In this document: positions 8,314-15,928 of the stretch, piece by piece
Numbering within the stretch: position 1 is the first letter of the stretch
Layout of the letters: the number at the start of each line of letters is the position of its first letter
Source: JAJRTE01 sp964418585
GTDB taxonomy: Bacteria > Myxococcota_A > UBA796 > JAJRTE01
Assembly (NCBI GenBank): GCA_964418585.1
Contig: CAYQMG010000203.1
Span: 1-64,000, forward strand
Direction of reading: 5' to 3'
Length of the DNA: 64,000 bases
Notes under the pieces: model-generated
Told to the model about the DNA's origin: nothing
What the model saw: the letters and a program-made list of their open reading frames with translations, nothing else
Databases searched by the model: none
Translations under genes and position numbers: made by a program

Positions 8314-10032
8314 ATGGAGACCAAGTTCATTTTTGTGACCGGAGGTGTTCTTTCCTCTCTCGGCAAGGGGCTTGCCGCATCCTCCATCGGCGCGCTCCTG
8401 GAGGCCCGTGCCCTGCGGGTGACCCTCCTCAAGATGGACCCGTACATCAACGTGGACCCGGGGACCATGAACCCTTACCAGCACGGGGAGGTCTACGTCA
8501 CCGACGACGGGACTGAAACCGACCTGGACCTGGGCCACTACGAGCGGTTTACCCACGCAGTCATGTCCCGGACCAACAACTTCACCACCGGGCAGGTCTA
8601 CGAAGCGGTCATCGCCAAGGAAAGACAGGGCGCCTACCTGGGCCACACCGTTCAGGTCATTCCGCACATCACCAATGAGATCAAGTACAACATCCGCCGG
8701 GTTGCCACCGACGTGGATGTGGTCATCGTGGAGGTGGGCGGAACGGTGGGAGACATCGAAAGCCTTCCTTTCCTGGAGGCCATCCGGCAATTCCGCGCCG
8801 AGGTGGGGCGCAAGCGGGTCCTCTACATCCATGTCACCCTGGTGCCTTACGTGGGGACGGCCGGGGAACTCAAGACCAAGCCCACGCAGCACTCGGTGCG
8901 GGAACTCCGCGAGATCGGGATACAACCCGACCTCCTCCTCTGCCGCTCGGACCGTGAACTCCCCTCTGAAATCAAGGAAAAAATCGCCCTCTACTGCAAT
9001 GTGCAGGCCGAGGACGTGATATCCGCGATCGATGTGCCCACGGTCTATGCGGTCCCGCTGAGCCTCCACGAGGAGGGGCTGGACGCCCGTATTGCGGAAA
9101 AGCTCGAGATCTTCTGGACCCGCACGCCGGACCTCCGGTCCTGGCAAGAAATCGTCGCCCGTTTCAAGAATCCCACCTCGACCGTCGTCATCGGTATCGT
9201 GGGAAAGTACGTCCACCTGGTCGAATCGTACAAGAGTCTCAACGAGGCCCTGATACACGGGGGTATCGCGCACCGATGCCAGGTGCAGATGAAGTACATC
9301 GACTCCGAGACGTTCGAGGGAGAGGGCGGTGCGGAACGGTGCGCCGAGGCCCTGGCCGACGTGGACGGCGTCCTCGTTCCAGGTGGATTTGGAGAACGGG
9401 GCGTGGAGGGAAAAATCGCTGCCATCTCTTACGCCCGCGAAAACGGCATCCCATTCCTCGGTATCTGCCTCGGAATGCAGCTTGCGGTCGTGGAGTTCGC
9501 GCGCAACGTTGCCGAGCTGACGGGCGCGGGGAGCAAGGAGTTCCACGAACATTGCACCCACCCTGTCGTGGACCTGATGGAGGAGCAGAAACGGGTTTCC
9601 CAGTTGGGGGGAACCATGCGCCTTGGCGCCTACCCTTGTGAAATCGTACCCAAGACCCTCGCCGCCGAGGTCTACGGTGAGACCCTCATTTCCGAGCGCC
9701 ACCGCCACCGGTACGAATTCAACAACGCCTATCGTCGCCGGCTCGAGCGCAAGGGGTTGGTGATCAGCGGCACCTTGCCCGACCACGGGTTGGTGGAGAT
9801 CATCGAACTGAAACGGCACCCCTGGTTCCTGGGGTGTCAGTTCCATCCGGAATTCAAGTCCAAGCCCTCCCGGCCCCACCCGATCTTCCGGTCTTTCATC
9901 AAGGCTGCGCTCGACAAGCACCTCGGCGTTCTCAAGCCCAGGAATCCCCGTCGCCGGAACCGTGGCGCCCCGCGCAAAGCCAGGTCCAGGAAAAGCGGGT
10001 CCGGCGAATCCACTGGTGGAAAGGGTCAATGA
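8314..10032 (+). CDS. pyrG: CTP synthase
   Basis: Converts UTP to CTP with ATP and glutamine. 572 residues. The N-terminal synthetase domain starts KFIFVTGGVLSSLGKGLAA and contains the metal/nucleotide segment KMDPYINVDPGTMNP and the CTP-feedback region. The C-terminal class I glutamine amidotransferase domain carries the nucleophile in GICLGMQLAVVEFARN and the His-Glu pair in QFHPEFKSKP. The C-terminus ends in a 25-30 residue Arg/Lys/Gly-rich extension beyond the usual end. The stop overlaps the next gene by 4 bp (ATGA), coupling CTP supply with lipid A genes. Confidence 0.97.
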   Translation: METKFIFVTGGVLSSLGKGLAASSIGALLEARALRVTLLKMDPYINVDPGTMNPYQHGEVYVTDDGTETDLDLGHYERFTHAVMSRTNNFTTGQVYEAVIAKERQGAYLGHTVQVIPHITNEIKYNIRRVATDVDVVIVEVGGTVGDIESLPFLEAIRQFRAEVGRKRVLYIHVTLVPYVGTAGELKTKPTQHSVRELREIGIQPDLLLCRSDRELPSEIKEKIALYCNVQAEDVISAIDVPTVYAVPLSLHEEGLDARIAEKLEIFWTRTPDLRSWQEIVARFKNPTSTVVIGIVGKYVHLVESYKSLNEALIHGGIAHRCQVQMKYIDSETFEGEGGAERCAEALADVDGVLVPGGFGERGVEGKIAAISYARENGIPFLGICLGMQLAVVEFARNVAELTGAGSKEFHEHCTHPVVDLMEEQKRVSQLGGTMRLGAYPCEIVPKTLAAEVYGETLISERHRHRYEFNNAYRRRLERKGLVISGTLPDHGLVEIIELKRHPWFLGCQFHPEFKSKPSRPHPIFRSFIKAALDKHLGVLKPRNPRRRNRGAPRKARSRKSGSGESTGGKGQ

Positions 10033-10961
10033 GTCCCCCCCGGGACGACGGACCGCTCTCAGTTCGACGCCGCTGCCAGGACCTGTGCCTTGCCGCCGGG
10101 CTCCGCCTGGTCGGAACGCTGGTCCGAGGTTTCCCGGAATTTCTCGCCTTCCCGGCGGCCCGGTTCCTGGGCAGGACCTGGTTCCGCCTCGCCCGACGCG
10201 ACGCCCGGACCGCGATTCAGCAGCTACAAGCGACCCTTCCGTTGTCTTCCCGACGCGACGCCCACCGAATGGCCCGCCACGTGTTCGAGCGCCTTGCGGA
10301 GGAAGCGGCCCTCCTGCTCCGGCTCGACACATCCCGTGGCAAAGCGCCGGGAACGATCCGGATCGAGGGACAGGCGTATCTGGACACGGCACTGGCGCAG
10401 CGTCGAGGCGTCGTCTGGATGAGCGGCCACATCGGCAACTGGGAACTCATGGCCATCGAAGTCGCCAGGCGTGGGTATCCCCTCCACGTCGTCGTGGACG
10501 CGATCCGGTACCCACGCCTCGAACGACTCGTACGTCGCTTCCGGTCTCGTCACGGCGTTCACGCCCTGGTACGAGGGCGGGACACCACGCGCGACGCCTT
10601 GGTCCGGGTCCTGGCTCAAGGCCGCATTCTCGGCCTGCTCGTCGACCAGCGTAGCCACACACGAGGTGTCGTGGTACCATTTCTCGGAAGACCTGCACAT
10701 ACCCCCGTCGTCCCTGCCCTGCTCGCGCTCGAAACCGGAGCGCCCATCATCGTTGGGGTCATGGAGCGGACCGCAGGACGGCGGTACCGAATCCGGATCA
10801 TGCCCCCTGTGGAGGCCCCGGAGTGGGGCAGTTTGGAGGACCGGGCCGAAGCAGTGATGGCGCGTGTCAACGCGCTGCTGAGTTCCGTGATCCGGTCTGA
10901 TCCGACCGCCTGGCCATGGTTTCACAAGCGGTGGCCGGCTCAGGTCAAGCAAGGAGAATGA
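10029..10961 (+). CDS. LpxL/LpxM-type lipid A acyltransferase
   Basis: 310-residue member of the LpxL/HtrB lysophospholipid acyltransferase superfamily, which adds secondary acyl chains to lipid A on the inner-membrane cytoplasmic face. The catalytic H-x4-E motif is HIGNWE (about residue 138). Further typical segments are GRILGLLVDQRSH and VVPFLGRPAHTPVVPALLAL. The start is the ATG overlapping the pyrG stop. lptC follows 1 bp after the stop codon, consistent with an LPS-biogenesis operon. Acyl specificity cannot be read from the sequence, so no gene symbol is given. Confidence 0.85.
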   Translation: MSPPRDDGPLSVRRRCQDLCLAAGLRLVGTLVRGFPEFLAFPAARFLGRTWFRLARRDARTAIQQLQATLPLSSRRDAHRMARHVFERLAEEAALLLRLDTSRGKAPGTIRIEGQAYLDTALAQRRGVVWMSGHIGNWELMAIEVARRGYPLHVVVDAIRYPRLERLVRRFRSRHGVHALVRGRDTTRDALVRVLAQGRILGLLVDQRSHTRGVVVPFLGRPAHTPVVPALLALETGAPIIVGVMERTAGRRYRIRIMPPVEAPEWGSLEDRAEAVMARVNALLSSVIRSDPTAWPWFHKRWPAQVKQGE

Positions 10962-10962
10962 G

Positions 10963-11862
10963 GTGCCGTCCCGGGTGCGACCAGGCCGATGTGCGACGTG
11001 GTCCGGCCCTTCCCGACTCGAGGAGGCCGCGACGCGCGTGACCCCCCCTTGCTTCACTGCCGCTCTTGTCTTCATCATCCTGCTCGCCGCATGCAGCGAT
11101 GACTCGAGACCCGTGTCCTTCCACGCTCCCGAACTCCTGGCCGAAGGGCTGAGCACCGAGGTGTGGGAAAACGGCGCCCTGGTGGGCACACTCCAGGCCG
11201 GCCGACTCCAATACGATCCGGTCCAGGAACGTATCCAGGTCGAAAACCTGGTCATGAACACCCGCCCGGGTCGCCTGTGGTCTCTCCTGCTGGCTCAGAC
11301 CACGCTCCCCGCCTTGCTTGACGGAACAGCCTGGCCAGGCACGCCTCTCAAGGAATCGGGTCAGGTTTCCGGGACAGTTGCCCCTTCGTCCTCGAGGTCC
11401 GCCCCCCCTTCCCCGGTCGGACTCGAGGTCCGGGACGAACAGGTGCAACCCAGCCCGGCTGTTTCGATTCCCGGCCCTGAAGAGCCGCTCGAGGTCTCTG
11501 CAGAGCGCTTCACCGGCGATGCTGCGCGTCGCACAGGTCGATTCGAGGGGGGCGTTCATCTCCAGTGGGGTGCCATGACCCTGGATGCCGAGACTCTGAC
11601 CCTCATTTCGAGTTCGGAACCGGGGAGGGGCGTCGGCTGGGAGGCGGGCGGTGCCGTGCGCTTCCGGGTCGCCCCGTGGGCCGGCCGTGCGAACCGCGTC
11701 ACCTACGATCCGGAGAAGAGCCTGCTGGTTCTTCTCGAGGATGCACACCTGAAGGGAGAACGCAGCGAAATGGCGGGCGCGCGCGTTGAACTCCAGGTTC
11801 GAACCGGTCGTGTCACGTGCGAGCAGTGTACCATCCGCTGGATCCTGGACGAACGCCCATGA
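10963..11862 (+). CDS. lptC: LptC-like LPS export lipoprotein with OstA-like C-terminal domain
   Basis: 299 residues. A hydrophobic stretch ends in a lipobox-like LLAAC (about residue 43), so the protein is probably a lipoprotein. Residues about 55-110 look like the LptC bitopic-domain fold (LLAEGLSTEVWENGALVGTL). After a Pro/Ser linker, residues about 180-295 carry an OstA/LptA-type jellyroll pattern (GRFEGGVHLQWGAMTLDAETL). LptC passes LPS from LptBFG to LptA; here both modules may lie in one chain. The GTG at 10963 is used. A second GTG at 11038 would give a shorter signal peptide with no basic residue. It overlaps lptB by 4 bp. Confidence 0.72.
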   Translation: MPSRVRPGRCATWSGPSRLEEAATRVTPPCFTAALVFIILLAACSDDSRPVSFHAPELLAEGLSTEVWENGALVGTLQAGRLQYDPVQERIQVENLVMNTRPGRLWSLLLAQTTLPALLDGTAWPGTPLKESGQVSGTVAPSSSRSAPPSPVGLEVRDEQVQPSPAVSIPGPEEPLEVSAERFTGDAARRTGRFEGGVHLQWGAMTLDAETLTLISSSEPGRGVGWEAGGAVRFRVAPWAGRANRVTYDPEKSLLVLLEDAHLKGERSEMAGARVELQVRTGRVTCEQCTIRWILDERP

Positions 11863-12602
11863 CATGGCCCCCCCCCGAACCAGCACTCATCGCAACGGAC
11901 CTTCGGAAACGGTTCGGGACGCGTGAAGTCGTGTCTGGAGTCTCGCTCTCCGTGCTTCGAGGCCGTGTGGTGGGATTGCTTGGACCCAACGGAGCGGGCA
12001 AGACTACCTGTTTTCGGATGATGGCCGGCCTGCTCCGTCCCGATACCGGCCGGATCGCACTCGACGGGGTCGACGTGACGCGGGAACCGCTCCACCGTCG
12101 GGCGCGTCGGGGGCTCGGCTACTTGCAGCAGGAACCTTCGGTATTCCGGGGCCTGTCAGTGGAGGACAACCTCTATCTGGTGCTGGAAATCGCTCGAGTG
12201 GCACCTGCCGAAGCCCGTCGGCGGGTTGAACGTTGGCTGGATGACATGAACCTCGCACCCGTGAGGCGCATGCCGGCACGGACCCTTTCCGGGGGGGAAA
12301 AACGACGCCTGGAGGTGGCTCGAGTCCTGGTTCTCGATCCAGCGGTGGTCCTGCTCGACGAACCGTTCACCGGCGTGGACCCGAAGGGGGTCGAGGAACT
12401 CGAGTCGTGGATCCGCCGCATGGCGTCGAGTGGTATCGGCGTGGTGATCACTGACCACAATGTGACGGAATGCCTGGCCATCTGTGATGAGGCCCACCTG
12501 ATCGCAGACGGACGCATCGTGGCCTCCGGCCCTCCGGACGAACTCGCCCGGGACCCCAGGGCTCGCACCATCTACTTTGGAGACCTCGGCCCCCGCGGTT
12601 GA
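11859..12602 (+). CDS. lptB: LPS export ABC transporter ATP-binding protein LptB
   Basis: 247 residues; the ATPase of the LptB2FG extractor that pulls LPS from the inner membrane. Walker A is GPNGAGKTTC, the Q-loop region is GLGYLQQEPSVFRGLSVEDN (typical of LptB), the signature is LSGGEKRRLE, Walker B is VVLLDEPFTGVDP and the switch is ITDHNV. The start ATG overlaps the lptC stop. In many proteobacteria rpoN and hpf follow here; in this window a 239-bp gap with a promoter leads straight to ptsN. Confidence 0.93.
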   Translation: MTWPPPEPALIATDLRKRFGTREVVSGVSLSVLRGRVVGLLGPNGAGKTTCFRMMAGLLRPDTGRIALDGVDVTREPLHRRARRGLGYLQQEPSVFRGLSVEDNLYLVLEIARVAPAEARRRVERWLDDMNLAPVRRMPARTLSGGEKRRLEVARVLVLDPAVVLLDEPFTGVDPKGVEELESWIRRMASSGIGVVITDHNVTECLAICDEAHLIADGRIVASGPPDELARDPRARTIYFGDLGPRG

Positions 12603-12655
12603 CCCTTTCCCTGGTTGCGGCCGACAGGAACGGTTCGCTTGACGCCGGTTTCACG

Positions 12656-12684
12656 TTGTTGTACCCGCCGCCTTGCTATATAAT
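12656..12684 (+). promoter_or_regulatory. strong sigma-70-type promoter for the ptsN-hprK-rapZ-PTS operon
   Basis: TTGTTG at 12656-12661 and a perfect TATAAT at 12679-12684 with a 17-bp spacer. The transcript would start about 150 bases before the ptsN ATG, leaving a long leader. The rest of 12603-12841 shows no convincing gene. Confidence 0.7.
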
Positions 12685-12841
12685 CGCTCAAAGCCCGCCG
12701 GCACTGGTTTGCGTGACGAAAACGAATGCAGTCGACCGAAGGAAGCACTTCCCGGTCCGCCAGAACCAGCGACACAAGGGTTCCGACCGCCGGCCACCTC
12801 GAGCGGTTGCCGGCGCGTCATCCTGACCGGAGTCGACCATT

Positions 12842-13294
12842 ATGAAGATAGCCGATTTCCTCGATCAAAAATCGATCATTGCGCACCTTGAGAGCCGTAC
12901 CAAGGAGGATGTGCTTGCCGAGATGGCCCGGCGAATCGCCGCGGTGCAGGAACTGGACGGAGAAACCGTGCGAAAAGTCCTTGCCGATCGAGAGCGTCTG
13001 GGCAGCACCGGTATCGGGGACGGCGTGGCAATCCCCCATGGCCGCATGGCAGCCCTCACCCACCTCGTCGCCCTCCTGGCCCGTAGCGTGGAAGGGATAG
13101 ATTTTGGCGCCATCGACGGAAAACCGACCCATCTCTTCTTCGTGCTCCTCACCCCGGACAACAACGTCGGCCTGCAGGCCCTTGCCCGCGTCTCCAGGCT
13201 GCTCCGTCGCTCCCGCTGTCGGGAAGCATTGATGAATGCCGCCGACGAGCCCGGCCTCTATCGCGCCGTGCTCGACCAGGATGCACAACTGTGA
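12842..13294 (+). CDS. ptsN: PTS EIIA protein of the PtsN (EIIA-Ntr) type
   Basis: 150 residues, normal for EIIA-Ntr, a phosphoryl acceptor that regulates rather than transports. The phosphorylated histidine lies in VAIPHGRM (about residue 65). The N-terminus MKIADFLDQKSIIAHL and the segment THLFFVLLTPDNN are typical of the type-2 EIIA fold. A GGAG precedes the ATG at a suitable distance. It is the first gene of a run of six PTS-related genes with no EIIB or EIIC, so a regulatory role is inferred. Confidence 0.9.
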   Translation: MKIADFLDQKSIIAHLESRTKEDVLAEMARRIAAVQELDGETVRKVLADRERLGSTGIGDGVAIPHGRMAALTHLVALLARSVEGIDFGAIDGKPTHLFFVLLTPDNNVGLQALARVSRLLRRSRCREALMNAADEPGLYRAVLDQDAQL

Positions 13295-13303
13295 GGAGAC
13301 TCG

Positions 13304-14281
13304 ATGGCCGACCTGACCGTTGAGAAACTCTACCGCGTTTCCGGTAAGCGCCTGGGCCTCCGGCTCGTCGCAGGCCGGCGGGGACTGTCTCGAGTCATCC
13401 GGTCGGCCCGAATTCAGAAAGCAGGTCTTGCCCTGACAGGTGTCGCGTCATTCGACGTGGAGCGGGTGCAGGTCCTGGGCGAAAAGGAAATGATGTACCT
13501 CGGAGGGTTGGACGAGGCCGTGTTCACCGAGCGACTTCAAAGCCTGTTCGCCTCCGAGGTTCCCTTGACGGTCGTCACCAGGAACCAGGAGATCCCCCCT
13601 CGCATGTTGCAACTCGCCGACGCACACAATGCCCCCCTGTTCAGAACCGGCCTCGACAGTGACGAATTCATGGCCGAACTGGGACGGTACTTCCAGGAGG
13701 CGTTTTCTCGAGCCGGGACGGTTCACGGCGTGCTCGTGGAGGTTTTTGGACTGGGCGTGCTCATCATCGGGGCAAGCGGTGTGGGCAAGAGTGAGTTGGC
13801 CCTGGACCTCATCTGCAGGGGCCACCGACTCGTCGCTGACGATGTGATCGACGTTACGGTTTCTGCAGAAGAAGGTGTGGTCGGCAGCGGGTCACACCTC
13901 ATCAAGCACCACATGGAACTTCGGGGTCTCGGGATCATCAATGTTCGTGATCTGTTCGGCATTTCCGCCATCAAGGAGCGGCAGCAGATCGATCTGGTCG
14001 TCGAACTCGTCGACTGGGACCAGCGCAAGGAGTATGATCGTCTTGGGCTCGATGAGAAATACCACCGGATTCTCGACCATCCGGTTTCGTTGCTCCAGAT
14101 CCCGGTCAGTCCCGGGCGGAACTTGACCACGATTGTGGAGGTCGCCGCGCGGAATCAACTGCTGAAGCAGCAGGGGATCCACTCTGTGGAGGAGTTGCAC
14201 AAGAAACTGAGCTGGGCAATCAATGCGGAGGAATCGCTGGGTGGTCGAGGGATGGATGGTGACGACGAGCCGGACTATTGA
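13304..14281 (+). CDS. hprK: HPr kinase/phosphorylase
   Basis: 325 residues. It phosphorylates and dephosphorylates HPr on its regulatory serine. The C-terminal kinase domain has Walker A GASGVGKSELALDL (about residue 156), the conserved LVADDVIDV segment, and the HprK signature MELRGLGIINVRDLFG. The N-terminal half (to about residue 130) matches the usual HprK N-domain. The target serine is present in the HPr encoded about 1.4 kb downstream, so the kinase-substrate pair looks intact. Confidence 0.95.
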   Translation: MADLTVEKLYRVSGKRLGLRLVAGRRGLSRVIRSARIQKAGLALTGVASFDVERVQVLGEKEMMYLGGLDEAVFTERLQSLFASEVPLTVVTRNQEIPPRMLQLADAHNAPLFRTGLDSDEFMAELGRYFQEAFSRAGTVHGVLVEVFGLGVLIIGASGVGKSELALDLICRGHRLVADDVIDVTVSAEEGVVGSGSHLIKHHMELRGLGIINVRDLFGISAIKERQQIDLVVELVDWDQRKEYDRLGLDEKYHRILDHPVSLLQIPVSPGRNLTTIVEVAARNQLLKQQGIHSVEELHKKLSWAINAEESLGGRGMDGDDEPDY

Positions 14282-14314
14282 CGAATCGGTCCAGGGAATG
14301 CGGTCGAGGGATGT

Positions 14315-15208
14315 ATGGCGATGACGAGCCAGGGCAATGATGACGCGGTTCATGAGGAGCGGCGGATTCTGATCGTGAGCGGTCTGAGCGGTGCGGGCAA
14401 GAGCCAGGCGCTGAAGGTTCTGGAGGACGTGGGCTACTTTTGCGTGGACAACCTGCCGTTGCCGTTGCTGGAAGGTTTTCTGGTGTTTTGTCGGGATTCC
14501 GGACCGGAACTACGTCGTGTCGCGGTGGGCATGGACGTTCGAGGGCACAAGGATCCCACGTCCTACCCGGAGGCGTTTTCTGCGCTGAGGTCGCAGGGAC
14601 ATCCAATCGAAGTGTTGTTCCTGGAAGCGGACGACAAGACGTTGCATGCGCGTTACCGGGAGACACGGCGGCCTCATCCGTTGGTTGCGGACGGGTCGAT
14701 CCCGGAGTTGATTCGGCAGGAGCGGGAGGCGCTGGAGCCGCTGCGGGAGTCTGCGGACTGGGTCATTGACACGAGTGAGCTGAGCATTCACGACCTTCGG
14801 AGGCAACTGATTCGCCATTTCGAGCCTTCCGGGAAGGGAGGTGTCACGGTGACGCTCTACTCGTTCTCGTTCCGGCACGGGATTCCGTACGACGCTGATC
14901 TGGTGTTTGACGTGCGGTTTCTACCGAACCCCCATTTTGTGGAGGGATTGACGGAACTGGACGGGCGCAACCGGCAGGTGGCGGATTATGTTTTCGGGCA
15001 CAAGGTTAGCCAGGAATTCATGAGCCGCCTGATGGGGCTCCTGGAGTTTCTGCTTCCACAGTACGAGCGTGAGGGGAAGAGTTACCTGACGATCGCGATT
15101 GGGTGTACGGGAGGGCAGCACCGTTCGGTTGCGGTCGTGGAGGAGATTCGAAAGGCATTCAGCCGTGCCGGAGTGAAGATGGAAGTTCATCATCGCGAGC
15201 TGAGCTGA
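14315..15208 (+). CDS. rapZ: RNase adapter protein RapZ (nucleotide-binding)
   Basis: 297 residues, standard length. In Escherichia coli RapZ guides RNase E to the GlmZ sRNA and senses glucosamine-6-phosphate. Walker A is GLSGAGKSQALKVLED, followed by FCVDNLP. The C-terminal half holds the conserved SFSFRHGIPYDADLVFDVRF and CTGGQHRSVAVVE motifs. A GAGGG sits 5 bp before the ATG at 14315; earlier in-frame starts are not supported. No GlmZ-like RNA was identified in the window. Confidence 0.94.
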   Translation: MAMTSQGNDDAVHEERRILIVSGLSGAGKSQALKVLEDVGYFCVDNLPLPLLEGFLVFCRDSGPELRRVAVGMDVRGHKDPTSYPEAFSALRSQGHPIEVLFLEADDKTLHARYRETRRPHPLVADGSIPELIRQEREALEPLRESADWVIDTSELSIHDLRRQLIRHFEPSGKGGVTVTLYSFSFRHGIPYDADLVFDVRFLPNPHFVEGLTELDGRNRQVADYVFGHKVSQEFMSRLMGLLEFLLPQYEREGKSYLTIAIGCTGGQHRSVAVVEEIRKAFSRAGVKMEVHHRELS

Positions 15209-15237
15209 TGCCGGAGCATGGAAGGATGGGATGAGTG

Positions 15238-15636
15238 ATGGTGGGGCTTGTGGTCGTCACACATGGAGGTCTGGCGGAGGAGCTGGTTCGGACGGCGGGC
15301 CTCATCATGGGACCGGCGGAGCAGGTGGCCGCGGTGGGCTTCTACCCGCACGATCGCGAGGATGAGATGCTGGAGAAGCTGCGGGGTGCGGTGAAGTCGG
15401 TGGATACCGGCGATGGGGTGTTGATTCTGGTGGACATGTTTGGCGGCACGCCATCCAACCTCAGTCTGCGCCTCATGAGGACCGGTCACGTGGAGGTTGT
15501 CACGGGGGTCAACCTGCCCATGCTGTTGAAGGCGGGGAACAGCCCGCGGCGAGATCTGCGTACTTTTGCGGAAAAGGTTCGTGAGTCTGGTATTCGGAAC
15601 ACCATTCTGGCGAGCCATTACCTGGAAAAGCGATAA
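15238..15636 (+). CDS. PTS EIIA, mannose family
   Basis: 132 residues, the single-domain form of the mannose-type EIIA (PF03610). The phosphorylation histidine is in VVVTHGGLAEEL (about residue 9). Segments ILVDMFGGTPSNLSLRL and VVTGVNLPMLLKA are family hallmarks. The ATG at 15238 is used; a GTG at 15235 directly before it is also possible. No cognate IIB/IIC/IID is present, so it probably reports phosphorylation state and does not serve sugar import. Confidence 0.9.
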   Translation: MVGLVVVTHGGLAEELVRTAGLIMGPAEQVAAVGFYPHDREDEMLEKLRGAVKSVDTGDGVLILVDMFGGTPSNLSLRLMRTGHVEVVTGVNLPMLLKAGNSPRRDLRTFAEKVRESGIRNTILASHYLEKR

Positions 15637-15664
15637 ACCTGGACGGACAACTCGGGTCGGAACC

Positions 15665-15928
15665 TTGGAAAAGGAACTCGTCATCGTCAACCGGTTGGGG
15701 CTTCATCTACGCGCGGCGGCCCAGTTCGTCCGTGTCGCCCAACGTTTCAGTTGTGACGTCTTCGTACGCAAGGGCGAGACGGTCATCAACGGGAAGAGTA
15801 TCATGGGCCTGGCCATGCTTGCCGCGGCCCGTGGGACGCGCATCGTCGTGATCACCGACGGAGAGGACGCCAAGGAAGCGTTGAGCGCGCTGACCGAACT
15901 GGTCGAGAGCGGTTTTGGAGAAGAGTGA
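15665..15928 (+). CDS. ptsH: phosphocarrier protein HPr
   Basis: 87 residues from a TTG start at 15665, the only start that gives a normal HPr N-terminus (EKELVIVNRLGLHLRAAAQ). Upstream frame belongs to the previous gene. The EI-phosphorylated His is in GLHLRAAA and the HprK-regulated Ser is in INGKSIMGLAMLAA. It receives phosphate from EI and passes it to the EIIA proteins. The stop overlaps the ptsI GTG by 4 bp. Confidence 0.93.
   Translation: MEKELVIVNRLGLHLRAAAQFVRVAQRFSCDVFVRKGETVINGKSIMGLAMLAAARGTRIVVITDGEDAKEALSALTELVESGFGEE

Noticed and set aside
8059..10392. 777-codon open frame antisense to pyrG
   Set aside because: It mirrors the pyrG codon pattern of a GC-rich gene, has no ribosome site and no family signature; pyrG on the plus strand is certain.
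12599..12826. 75-codon frame between lptB and ptsN as a remnant of hpf or rpoN
   Set aside because: It spans the predicted promoter, has no ribosome site and shows no similarity to either family.
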